Assembly: GCF_024129865.1 (NCBI RefSeq)
Contig: NZ_JAMYFE010000035.1
Span: 276 to 40,730, forward strand
Direction: 5' to 3'
Origin: Stieleria tagensis
GTDB taxonomy: Bacteria > Planctomycetota > Planctomycetia > Pirellulales > Pirellulaceae
Length of the DNA: 40,455 nucleotides
The notes under the pieces are model-generated. The model ran no database searches, had not been told where the DNA came from, and saw only the letters and a list, made by a program, of their open reading frames with translations. A program made the position numbers and the translations under genes. Shown piece by piece: positions 25,688-34,287 of this stretch. Every line of letters begins with the position of its first letter. The stretch's first letter is position 1.

Positions 25688-27358
25688 ATGAAACAATTGA
25701 GTTGCCTGTTGATGGCACTAGCCATGATCGGATGCGGCAATCGCGATCCAGTGTATCCGCCCAAACCGCCTCGCGCGGTGACCACCATGACGTTGCAGCA
25801 GAGCGAGCCGGATTCTTCCTATCTGGTTTCGGGCAGCGTCAAATCGTGGAAAACCGAAGCGATCGGCTTCGAAATCCCTGGCCGAATCCAATGGGTTTTG
25901 GAACCCGGGGAAAATGTGTTCGGGCGTGTCGAAGACGCCGAGGGACGCTTGATCTCGCAGGGCACGCCGCTGGCAAAGATTGATCCCGAACGCTACGAGG
26001 TGGCAGTCGAATCGGCCAAGGCGGCGTTGGATGTCGCTACACTCGAGGTCGAAGTCGCATCGATCCGAATGACCGAATCCATTCCGGCTGATCTCGAATC
26101 CGCCAAGTCGGACTTGGAACTGGCAAAGATTGATTTTGAGCGCGCCGAAAAACTGAAGCTGAAAAACGCGATTTCCGCGTCGCAATACGACGCGGCCGCC
26201 AACCGCATGACGACTCGGTCGGCGCGGATCAGTTCACTCGAATCGACATTGAAACAATCGGCAGCAGAACTGAAATCTGCCCAGGCACGCGTCGAAAGCG
26301 CCCGGCAAACGTTGCGTGATGCGCAGCGCGACCTTGCCAACACCACGCTCTACGCAGCCTACCGCGGTCAAATCTCCAGCGTCGATGTGGTTCCGGGCAG
26401 CGTTGTCACCGCGGGTGCCCCTGTCCTCACGCTGCAGATGATGGATCCGATCAAAGTCCAGATCGAAGTCTCGGCGGAACAATCACGGCGATTGCAGCGC
26501 CGCCAACAGGTCCCGGTCACGTTTGTCGGCCACAACCAACAGCCCGTTAACGACTCGGCACTGGTCTATGTGGTCGACCCGAGCGCCGACCCAGCGACGC
26601 GCACCTTTAGCGTGACGTTGCTGATCTTGAACCAGCAGGCGCGTCCACCGTTGCCCGATGATTTAGCCGGTTGTCATGTCGCCCGGACGCAAGATGTCTG
26701 GCCGCTGCAGATCAATTCAATCATTGGTGTTGCCGACGACACGCAGCTGGTCGAAGAAGATGCGATCGAAACAACCACCGATGGATCGTACGTTTGGCTG
26801 ATGAGCAATGCATCCAAAGGAGAACCGATACCGGACTTGGTCAAACTTGAGAAACGCAAAGTCGAATTGCTCGATTTACGGATACCGTATTTGGGAAATT
26901 GGGTCTTTCGCCAGGTCAAGTTCGTTGGCGACGCGCCATCGCCACGGTGTCTGTTGGCCGGCCAGTTAGAATTTCCAGACGACGATCGCCAGCTTTGGGA
27001 TCAGACGTCGTTGGTGTTTGATTCGGGACCACAGTGGATGCTTCGTCCTGGCGATCTGGTCCAGGTCAATCTGTCCAGCCAGTCGCTTGATCAGGGCTAT
27101 TTCGTACCGGTCGATGCGGTCTATCAAGATGCCGGTTCGGCGTTTGTGTTTGTCGTCGATGCACAAGGCGATCAAACAATTGCATCCAAAACTCCCGTTC
27201 GTGTGGTCATCGGCGATGACTTGGACACCGGGTCGGTGATTCAAATCCTGCCGATGGACAGCGAGCAGTTTTCTAGCGACACACAGATCGTGGTCGAAGG
27301 GGTGCATTTTCTAGACGACGGCGAGCCGATTTCGATTCAGCGGGGTGACCGATCATGA
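25688..27358 (+). CDS. RND efflux periplasmic adaptor (HlyD/MFP family), lipoprotein
   Basis: This 556-aa membrane-fusion protein links an RND pump to an outer-membrane channel. The start at 25688 gives a lipoprotein signal with the lipidated Cys at residue 16 (MALAMIGC). Then come a split biotinyl-lipoyl domain (about 45-110), a coiled-coil hairpin rich in Ala, Glu, Lys and Ser (about 110-220), the second lipoyl half (LYAAYRGQISSVDVVPGSVV) and beta-barrel domains. It is longer than typical AcrA-like proteins (about 400 aa), with extra C-terminal beta domains. The long upstream in-frame extension overlaps tetR and is not real. Its stop overlaps the pump ATG (ATGA). Confidence 0.92.
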   Translation: MKQLSCLLMALAMIGCGNRDPVYPPKPPRAVTTMTLQQSEPDSSYLVSGSVKSWKTEAIGFEIPGRIQWVLEPGENVFGRVEDAEGRLISQGTPLAKIDPERYEVAVESAKAALDVATLEVEVASIRMTESIPADLESAKSDLELAKIDFERAEKLKLKNAISASQYDAAANRMTTRSARISSLESTLKQSAAELKSAQARVESARQTLRDAQRDLANTTLYAAYRGQISSVDVVPGSVVTAGAPVLTLQMMDPIKVQIEVSAEQSRRLQRRQQVPVTFVGHNQQPVNDSALVYVVDPSADPATRTFSVTLLILNQQARPPLPDDLAGCHVARTQDVWPLQINSIIGVADDTQLVEEDAIETTTDGSYVWLMSNASKGEPIPDLVKLEKRKVELLDLRIPYLGNWVFRQVKFVGDAPSPRCLLAGQLEFPDDDRQLWDQTSLVFDSGPQWMLRPGDLVQVNLSSQSLDQGYFVPVDAVYQDAGSAFVFVVDAQGDQTIASKTPVRVVIGDDLDTGSVIQILPMDSEQFSSDTQIVVEGVHFLDDGEPISIQRGDRS

Positions 27359-30300
27359 ATTTGGCTGCCTGGGCGGTGAAATACAAACCGATCGTCATCT
27401 CACTGGTCGTGCTGATGATGGTCTGGGGAACGATCGCATTTTTTTCGATGCCTCGTCGCGAGGACCCTGAGTTTACGATTCGTGTCTGCGTCGTTTCGAC
27501 CCGCTGGCCGGGAGCGCCGGCGATGAAGGTCGAAGAATTGGTCACGGATAAGATCGAACAACAATTGATCAGCCTTGAGGAAGTCGAAACCGTTCGCTCG
27601 ACCACGCGAACCGGCCAGTCGACCGTCTTTGTCGAACTCAATGATGAAATCGCCCCGGCGGAGATCCAGAACGTCTGGGATAAAGTTCGCGCCCGAGTCT
27701 CGTTGGCGAAAATGCCGGAGGACACGATCAAACCGATCGTCAACGACGAATTTGGTGACACTGCGGTGCTCCTGCTTGCGACACATCAGACGCCGGTGCA
27801 TGGGCGCAGTGTGGTGCGCGAGGAAGATCGCTACTCGCCGCGCGAGCTGGAGGTGTTTGCGGAAACCATCGAGGACGCACTGCGACTGCTTCCCGGGGTT
27901 GCGAAAGTTGAAAAATTTGGAGTTCAGGACGAAGCGGTTTACATCGAAACTGACCTCGCCAACTGGTCTCAACAATCGTTGACCACCAACGAACTGGAAC
28001 GATTGGCTTCACAGCGAAATATCATTCAGCCGGGTGGCCAGATTTCGACCGATGCCGGTCACTACAGTGTCAAACCGGGCGGCGAATTTGACGCCATCGA
28101 CCAAATCAAACAGATCGCCAGTGTGGTTCGTGGCCGCGGCGACAGCGATGACGGCAACAATGTCTATCTGTCGGATCTTGGGTTGACGGTCACCCGTGGT
28201 TACGAAGACCCACCGCAGTATCTGTGTCGATATGGCGACATCAACTCGTCGTCACCGGCGGTGATGGTGGCTGTCACGATGCGATCCGGTTCCAACATCA
28301 TCCAGATTTGTGAAGCGGCAAAACAGCGCGTCAACGAACTGTCGATGATCGAACAACAATTGCCACCGGACATCACCGTGACAGCGGTCTCGGATCAATC
28401 GGAGAACGTTCAGGCGAAAATCAGCGATGTAATCATCAACGTCATCGAAGCCATTTTGATCGTCGTCGTCGTCGTCTACTTGGTCGTCGGCTTTCGCACT
28501 TCGTTTGTGATGGCGGCCAATATTCCCGTCGTCGTGATCTCCTCGGTCGGCTTGATCGCGATGCTGGGTGTCCAACTGGAACAGATTTCGCTGGCAGCCA
28601 TCATCATTTCGCTGGGATTATTGGTCGACAATGCCGTCCAGGTTTGTGATCAAGCCAGGACCAATCAGATCGCCGGCATGAAACCCTTTCCGGCGGCGAT
28701 CGAGGGCGCCAACACGTTGGCGGTTCCGATGTTGGTTGGGACGCTGACAACCGTCGCCGCTTTTTTGCCGATGATGTTCATGCTCAAAGGTGGCGGCAAA
28801 GAATACGTCTACAGTTTGCCGGTGACCGTGTCGACGACGCTGGCGCTGAGCTGGTTGTTGGCGATGACGTTGTGCGTGATTCTAGCCGGTATGTTCATCC
28901 GCGCACCCCAGTCCGACGCGCCGGCGTCGCCGGTGGTGCGTGGGTTGACTCCGCTGGCGAGTTGGCTGGGAAAACGATTGCGGCGAAACGGCCGAACGCA
29001 TGATCACAGCCATGCCATCGGCACTGTCACTTCTTCGGACAATCTGCTGCAACGCTGGTACGCTGTCACCGCAGGCATTGCGGTGCGCTGGAAGTGGTTG
29101 ACGCTGCTGCTGACCCTTGTGTTCTGTGTGGCGTTGATGTCGCTCCCGGTGAGTTCGGAATTCTTTCCCGAAGCGTCGCGAGATCAGTTTGCCGTCAAAA
29201 TTCAGTTGCCCGAAACGGCGACGATTGCCCAAACCGATGCGATCGCGAAGCAGGTCGAAGATGTGATTCGCAAACTCAGCCCGGTTGCCGACGGCCAGCC
29301 GCAATACAATCAAAAACCGCAGCGTTTACGCGCGATGCGGACGATGGTCGGCGGCGGTGGATCGCGTTGGGCGTTGGCCTGGGATCCCGAGCCGCCATCG
29401 CGAAATTATGCCGAAATCCTGGTCCGCACCACCGATGGCCGTTACACCGCTGACTATGTGAACCAACTGCGCTCGGTTTGCCAGCGCGGGGATCGCGATT
29501 TGCAGATTGATCCGATCGTGGGTGCCCGTGTCGTCCCGCTGAAACTGGCACTCGGCCCGCCGGCGGATCCATTGGTGTTTCGCATTTTGGGCAGCGGCTT
29601 TGCCGACACCGCGCGATTGCGAGAGATCAGCAATCGCGTCAAACGACTCGTCAAAACACAACCCGAAACATGGAACGTGAATGATTCATGGGGTGTCGAT
29701 GGGTACCAGATCCAAGTCGACGTGGACAAGGACCGTGCGACGCTGGCCGGAATCACCAACAACCAGATTGCCAAGACACTCAACTCCTATTATTCCGGGT
29801 TGCAGTTGACCACCTTTCGCGAAGGCGACCACCAAGTCCCGATCTTTTTCCGCTTGCGTCCCGAGGGGCGAACATCGATCCGAGGCCTGCAGGAATCATT
29901 CGTCGAAGGTGACAAGGGGAAGGTGCCGCTGTCGACGTTGGCTGATTTCCGTTTTTCATGGGAGCCTGAAAAAATCCAACGTCGCGACATGAATCGCGTC
30001 ATCGAAGTCTCGTCGCGAATGTACCCCGGGGCGACAGGAAACGACGTTGTGAAACGCGTTTTAAACTCGCCGGAAATGACAGATTTGAAGGCTTCGTTGC
30101 CGAGCGGATACTGGATCGAAACCGGAGGTGCGTTTGAAGAAAGTCAGGAATCGGGCGGCCAAATGATGCTTTCGTTTCTCGCCTCGTTCGTGTTGATCGT
30201 GATCTGTTTGATCGTTCAGTACAACGGATGGTCGAAACCGATGATGATTCTGTGCACGCTACCGATGGCTTTGGTGGGCGCTTGGGTGGGACTTTCATTG

Positions 30301-30696
30301 ACCAACAACTCACTCGGTTTCATGCCCCAGTTAGGGATTCTGGCGCTGTTCGGCATCGTGCTGAACACCGCGATCATCTTTGTCGAATTTGCTGACATCT
30401 TGATCGCTCAGCGCTCTCATCGCGCCGCTGCTGATGAAACCGCGGTCGGGCTTAGCCGCGAGGAATTTCATCAATGCCTGATCGATGCCGGCAAACAACG
30501 CATGCTGCCGATCTTTTTGACCACCGCGACAACGGTCGGTGGTTTGATCCCATTGGCAATCAGCGGTGGTCCGCTGTGGACCGGATTGGCCTGGTGCATG
30601 ATTTCCGGATTGCTCTTGACCACCATCCTGACGCTGTACGTTCTGCCGGCCCTGTACGCGGCAATGGTCGAAACATTGCGTGTCAAAGTGATTTGA
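27355..30696 (+). CDS. RND-family efflux permease
   Basis: This 1113-aa inner-membrane proton antiporter has the AcrB/MexB layout: a first helix (PIVISLVVLMMVWGTIAFF), a large periplasmic loop, helices 2-6, a helix 7 followed by a second loop, and a final helix block ending ILTLYVLPALYAAM. The helix-4 motif reads LGLLVDNAVQVCDQ: the first proton-relay Asp is kept and the second, Asp408 in AcrB, is Asn. Substrates may be drugs, lipids or other hydrophobic compounds; sequence does not say. No outer-membrane factor gene is next to it. It is coupled to the adaptor by ATGA overlap. Confidence 0.94.
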   Translation: MNLAAWAVKYKPIVISLVVLMMVWGTIAFFSMPRREDPEFTIRVCVVSTRWPGAPAMKVEELVTDKIEQQLISLEEVETVRSTTRTGQSTVFVELNDEIAPAEIQNVWDKVRARVSLAKMPEDTIKPIVNDEFGDTAVLLLATHQTPVHGRSVVREEDRYSPRELEVFAETIEDALRLLPGVAKVEKFGVQDEAVYIETDLANWSQQSLTTNELERLASQRNIIQPGGQISTDAGHYSVKPGGEFDAIDQIKQIASVVRGRGDSDDGNNVYLSDLGLTVTRGYEDPPQYLCRYGDINSSSPAVMVAVTMRSGSNIIQICEAAKQRVNELSMIEQQLPPDITVTAVSDQSENVQAKISDVIINVIEAILIVVVVVYLVVGFRTSFVMAANIPVVVISSVGLIAMLGVQLEQISLAAIIISLGLLVDNAVQVCDQARTNQIAGMKPFPAAIEGANTLAVPMLVGTLTTVAAFLPMMFMLKGGGKEYVYSLPVTVSTTLALSWLLAMTLCVILAGMFIRAPQSDAPASPVVRGLTPLASWLGKRLRRNGRTHDHSHAIGTVTSSDNLLQRWYAVTAGIAVRWKWLTLLLTLVFCVALMSLPVSSEFFPEASRDQFAVKIQLPETATIAQTDAIAKQVEDVIRKLSPVADGQPQYNQKPQRLRAMRTMVGGGGSRWALAWDPEPPSRNYAEILVRTTDGRYTADYVNQLRSVCQRGDRDLQIDPIVGARVVPLKLALGPPADPLVFRILGSGFADTARLREISNRVKRLVKTQPETWNVNDSWGVDGYQIQVDVDKDRATLAGITNNQIAKTLNSYYSGLQLTTFREGDHQVPIFFRLRPEGRTSIRGLQESFVEGDKGKVPLSTLADFRFSWEPEKIQRRDMNRVIEVSSRMYPGATGNDVVKRVLNSPEMTDLKASLPSGYWIETGGAFEESQESGGQMMLSFLASFVLIVICLIVQYNGWSKPMMILCTLPMALVGAWVGLSLTNNSLGFMPQLGILALFGIVLNTAIIFVEFADILIAQRSHRAAADETAVGLSREEFHQCLIDAGKQRMLPIFLTTATTVGGLIPLAISGGPLWTGLAWCMISGLLLTTILTLYVLPALYAAMVETLRVKVI

Positions 30697-30731
30697 TTCG
30701 CCGTGAAACCAGCGGATATCAACAGCGGACA

Positions 30732-30750
30732 CCGGCCTCCCGGAGGCCGG
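30732..30750. terminator. GC-rich hairpin between convergent genes
   Basis: CCGGCCTCC (30732-30740) and GGAGGCCGG (30742-30750) are perfect complements around one central base, forming a stem of at least 8 bp. It sits in the 63-base gap between the RND gene and a facing membrane-protein gene. There is no T-run, so it may be a bidirectional or rho-aided terminator. Confidence 0.5.
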
Positions 30751-30759
30751 TTACAGTAT

Positions 30760-31491
30760 TCATTGGTGGGTTGATTCGGAGCGTTCTCGTTTGGCCAACA
30801 GGTCCTGTGGTATGGCCAGCAGGTCCACTGCGATTTCTGCAATGATCGTTCGGCCTTTGGTCAACCAGGCCGATGCAAACGCCCAGACGGCGATCCATTC
30901 CATCCAGAATAGAAAGTTGTATCGATTCAACGTTCGTTTCCAATCCGCCGGCAGCAAGAACAGATACGCACCCATCGCCGCCATGCTCAACAGGATCACC
31001 AGTCCGCTGCTGCGATAAACAAAATTACGTTGAGTTTCCCGCGGTTCCGGCCGATGATCAGGCCCCTTGGATTTGGGAAAGTGATACAGCGAGTAAAACG
31101 CGAATGTCAAAAAGAAGACCCCGCCGCTGAACGAATGCAAATAGCCAACCAGCGATCGCTGAAACAGTGGATCACTGTTGGCATCGAGCGGAAACAGAGC
31201 GATCCCAAACGCCGACAGACTGCCCAGATTGGCCGTCCAGTTCTCGATCCAGTCGTAGCCGCGGTAGCAGTACAGGAACGTCCCGATTGCACAGAGCCCC
31301 GCGACGAACACATCACGCATTGGGGTGTGATAGTAGCTGCTGATGTTGTCTTGAAATGGAATTCCGAACAACAACCAACCACCCGGCCCTAATACGATCG
31401 GCAGCAAAAATCCACTCATCCCGATCGCACGACGAATTCCGATGTACGAGACCACCAACGCATTGGTTTTCTCGGATAATTCAGGAATCAT
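30760..31491 (-). CDS. Multi-span membrane protein of unknown function
   Basis: This 243-aa protein has about six hydrophobic helices. The start at 31491 (MIPELSEKTN) is preferred; a TTG at 31518 would add nine polar residues. Conserved-looking stretches are YIGIRRAIGMSGFLLPIVLG, DNISSYYHTPMRDVFVAGL and GYLHSFSGGVFFLTFAFYSL. The Ser-Tyr-Tyr-His and His-Ser motifs next to helices recall small membrane hydrolase-like families such as DUF998, but no assignment is safe. It stands alone, convergent with the RND pump and divergent from the sigma factor. Confidence 0.75.
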   Translation of the reverse strand: MIPELSEKTNALVVSYIGIRRAIGMSGFLLPIVLGPGGWLLFGIPFQDNISSYYHTPMRDVFVAGLCAIGTFLYCYRGYDWIENWTANLGSLSAFGIALFPLDANSDPLFQRSLVGYLHSFSGGVFFLTFAFYSLYHFPKSKGPDHRPEPRETQRNFVYRSSGLVILLSMAAMGAYLFLLPADWKRTLNRYNFLFWMEWIAVWAFASAWLTKGRTIIAEIAVDLLAIPQDLLAKRERSESTHQ

Positions 31492-31604
31492 GAAGGGCTT
31501 TTCATCCGGTTGCAGCAACGAAGCGGGGAAACATCTGATGAAATCAGAGTGCTATTTGTAGCACACCGGGGCGTGCATTCCGTCCCCCTGGATGCTGGGC
31601 GTTC

Positions 31605-31636
31605 AAATGCACAGCCCGACAAATGCACAGCCCGAC
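31605..31636. repeat. Perfect 16-bp tandem duplication
   Basis: aaatgcacagcccgac occurs twice without a mismatch (31605-31620 and 31621-31636), about 70 bases before the sigma factor gene, within the gap between divergent genes. Confidence 0.9.
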
Positions 31637-31706
31637 GCCCGAAAGCAAACACAGAAATTTTAATTTTTTCCGTTAGGTTGACGCCACTCGGACTATCAAC
31701 GTGAAC

Positions 31707-32252
31707 ATGACGACGCAATCCAATCCTGACCGATTTGACGGCCCCGAGAATTTGGCGATGGAAATCACAGCCATCCAGCCTCGGTTGTACGGATTTATCC
31801 TGAAACGATTGGCCGATCGGGAGCAGACGCTGGAAGTGTTGCAGCGGACCAATTTGATTTTGTGTCGCAAGGCCGATGAATTCCAACAGGGATCCAGTTT
31901 TACAGCCTGGGCTTTCACGATCGCCAAATTCCAAGTCATGGCGTATCGCAAGTCAGCGAGCAGCGGACGATTGGTGTTTTCCGACAAAGTCCAGGAGTTG
32001 CTCGATCGCCATCCCGATCACGAGATCGATTCGGTCGATGATCGAATTTCAGTGCTCCGCGGCTGTTTGCAACGTCTTCGCAGCGACGATCGAGAATTGA
32101 TCCAGCAACGCTATCGGGACGGCGAGCCGATCGCGGCGATTGCCAACGGCCTGGCAAAGTCCGTCGATGCGATTTCAATGCGTCTCTCTCGGGTTCGAAA
32201 ACAACTCGCGATCTGTGTTCGATCCGGGCTTGGCAGCGAGGTGTCCGCATGA
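31707..32252 (+). CDS. ECF sigma factor, Rhodopirellula/Verrucomicrobium type
   Basis: This RNA polymerase sigma-70-like factor of 181 aa contains only regions 2 and 4. Region 2 includes IQPRLYGFILKRLADREQ and FTAWAFTIAKFQVMAYRK; region 4 includes LRSDDRELIQQRYRDGEPIA with the helix-turn-helix DAISMRLSRVRKQL. The ATG at 31707 is chosen; a GTG two codons earlier (31701) is possible. Its stop overlaps the FecR-like gene (ATGA). In planctomycetes such sigma factors are paired with a FecR-type membrane protein. The targets are unknown. Confidence 0.92.
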   Translation: MTTQSNPDRFDGPENLAMEITAIQPRLYGFILKRLADREQTLEVLQRTNLILCRKADEFQQGSSFTAWAFTIAKFQVMAYRKSASSGRLVFSDKVQELLDRHPDHEIDSVDDRISVLRGCLQRLRSDDRELIQQRYRDGEPIAAIANGLAKSVDAISMRLSRVRKQLAICVRSGLGSEVSA

Positions 32253-33985
32253 GCAATCTGTTTCACAAAGAACTGCTGCAGTTGGTCAATCTGTTGATCG
32301 ATGGCCAATTGACGACTCAGCAGGCCGCACAGTTGGACGACTTGCTGGCCAGTTCGCCGGAAGCGTTGGCAGAGTACAACGAATTGCTGGACAACCACGA
32401 AGCGTTGTGTGCGATCTATCCCGGTGATGTGTACGGCGCGTCGTTGGAGACGGGCGAATTGCCCGTTCAAGTTCAAACACCAGCACCGGCCGACAGCAAT
32501 CGCAGTCACGCCTGGTCCGGGCGTTCTGCAACGGGGCGTGCACTGACCGGTTGGGCATTGGCCGGGTGGGCACTGGCAACCGCGGTCTTGGTTGCCGTTG
32601 GTGTCACCGGCTACTTGCTGGGCAATGAGCGTCGGGTCGCGCATCAGGATTCCCCGTTGGCTGGTGCGGAAACCTTGGGAACCGAGCAAAAGCTTGCCGG
32701 GCATGCGACCTTGCGGCAATCGATTGATTTGAAATGGTCCGACGGATCAGCTCTCTATCGGGACGGCGATGTGTTGCCCCAGGGGCTGTTGCAGTTTGAT
32801 GCTGGTGTGGCGGAAATTGATTTTTTTTGTGGGGCGACGCTGATCGTCGAAGGCCCGGCCACACTCGATTTGGAATCCGATTGGTCGCTACGGGTGATCC
32901 ATGGGCGATTGCGAGCGAATGTGCCACCGGCGGCACGTGGGTTTGTCGTCAAAGCTGCGGACTCCGAAATCATTGACTTGGGGACCGAGTTTGCGCTGGA
33001 GGTGGGGGCCGACAACGCTCGGGTCGAAGTCATCGACGGCGAAGTCAAATTGCGTGGCGGTCAACACGACGGCAATCATCTAGTAACCGGTCAGCGACGT
33101 TGGCTAAGTGGCATCGAGTCCGACCCCGATTCGCTGCAAGATTTGAGCACCATCAACGATCTGAAGAAGCGAAGTGAAAACGCCACCGCAGAGCGATTTG
33201 AGCAATGGAAAAGCAGCTCGTCCGCGCTCCGCAACGATCCGCGATTGATTGCCTACTATCCAATTTCCGAGTCCCAGACCGGGCGAGTGGTTCACAACGT
33301 GGCGGTTAGTGGAAAATCAAGAGATGGCAAATTGGTTGGACCGGTGGAACGGACCAATGGCCGTTTTGGTCCGATTTCGGCTGGATTGGAATTTGATCGC
33401 CCGGCGGCCCGAGTACGAACACGGATTGATGGCGAATTCCAAGCCTTCACATTCACCTGTTGGGCTCGGATCGATAGCCTGGACCACGTCTACAACGCGC
33501 TGTTTATGGCTGATGGCTACGAAAACGGTGAACCACACTGGCAAATTCGCGATGACGGGCGACTGATGTTTTCGGTGATGGTCGATGACACTCAAGACAT
33601 CCGTGTCTCCAGTCGTTTTGACGAGGGTGTGGTCCGCGATGCCGGTCTGCACCGCGTCTATTTTACCGAACCGATCTGGGACGTCTCCAAAAGCGGTCAG
33701 TGGTTTCATATCGCTGCGGTCTACGACCCCGCCAATCAACGGGTGACGCAGTATGTCAATGGAGAGCAAGTTGCCAACCAAGCGATCGTCGAACGATTTC
33801 ATATCGACACACTTCGCATCGGCCCCGCTGAAATCGGCAACTGGGGGCAACCGTTTCGTCAAACACCTTGGTTCGCCGTTCGCAATCTGAACGGGACCAT
33901 CGACGAACTCGCCATTTTCAACGCCGCATTACCAGCCACAGAAATCCACTCATTGTACGAACAAGGAAAACCAATCGGATATTGA
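32249..33985 (+). CDS. FecR-type membrane sensor with LamG-like domain
   Basis: This 578-aa single-span protein is translationally coupled to the sigma factor. The cytoplasmic N-terminus (about 1-95) has the anti-sigma-like helical region (LLIDGQLTTQQAAQLDDLLA), the membrane helix is about 98-124, the FecR domain about 165-270 (ATLIVEGPATLDLESD, EIIDLGTEFALEV) and a LamG/concanavalin-like domain about 325-575 (TFTCWARIDSL, WFHIAAVYDPANQRVTQYVN, LNGTIDELAIFNAALPATEI). It probably senses an extracellular ligand, perhaps a carbohydrate through the LamG domain, and controls the sigma factor. The coding sequence has a run of eight T at 32821-32828. Confidence 0.9.
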   Translation: MSNLFHKELLQLVNLLIDGQLTTQQAAQLDDLLASSPEALAEYNELLDNHEALCAIYPGDVYGASLETGELPVQVQTPAPADSNRSHAWSGRSATGRALTGWALAGWALATAVLVAVGVTGYLLGNERRVAHQDSPLAGAETLGTEQKLAGHATLRQSIDLKWSDGSALYRDGDVLPQGLLQFDAGVAEIDFFCGATLIVEGPATLDLESDWSLRVIHGRLRANVPPAARGFVVKAADSEIIDLGTEFALEVGADNARVEVIDGEVKLRGGQHDGNHLVTGQRRWLSGIESDPDSLQDLSTINDLKKRSENATAERFEQWKSSSSALRNDPRLIAYYPISESQTGRVVHNVAVSGKSRDGKLVGPVERTNGRFGPISAGLEFDRPAARVRTRIDGEFQAFTFTCWARIDSLDHVYNALFMADGYENGEPHWQIRDDGRLMFSVMVDDTQDIRVSSRFDEGVVRDAGLHRVYFTEPIWDVSKSGQWFHIAAVYDPANQRVTQYVNGEQVANQAIVERFHIDTLRIGPAEIGNWGQPFRQTPWFAVRNLNGTIDELAIFNAALPATEIHSLYEQGKPIGY

Positions 33986-34019
33986 TTTAGTCGTGCCCCG
34001 TAAGCCGGCGTTTTTATGG

Positions 34020-34139
34020 TAACCCGACGCGTCAGAGAGGGATTTAGGGTGTTAACGGGATCCCTCGCTGACGCGTCGGGTTAACAAGAAACAATGCCCC
34101 ACGCAAAAGCGTTGGCTTCAAAACGGACGCGTCGGGTTA
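34020..34139 (+). repeat. Dispersed intergenic repeat, copy 4 (best palindrome)
   Basis: The left arm (34020-34043, beginning taacccgacgcgtcag) and right arm (34060-34083, ending gacgcgtcgggtta) pair at 23 of 24 positions around a 16-base loop. A second block follows: gccccacgcaaaagcgttgg, cttcaaaa and gacgcgtcgggtta up to 34139. It fills most of the gap between the FecR-like and sulfatase genes. Confidence 0.85.
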
Positions 34140-34287
34140 CTAACTCAACAGCCCGTAACGGGACAGGTTTCGATTAACGCCCAATTCCAATTTTCACGCG
34201 TCTAGCCAACCCGTCCCGACAAATCCACTCACTCACGCATCGTGCTGTACGACCGACAATCATCGTTCCTTCCACCCCTGATCATTG

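Noticed and set aside
29326-29661. Minus-strand frames within the RND gene
   Set aside because: They mirror the codon bias of the pump gene and have no own signals.
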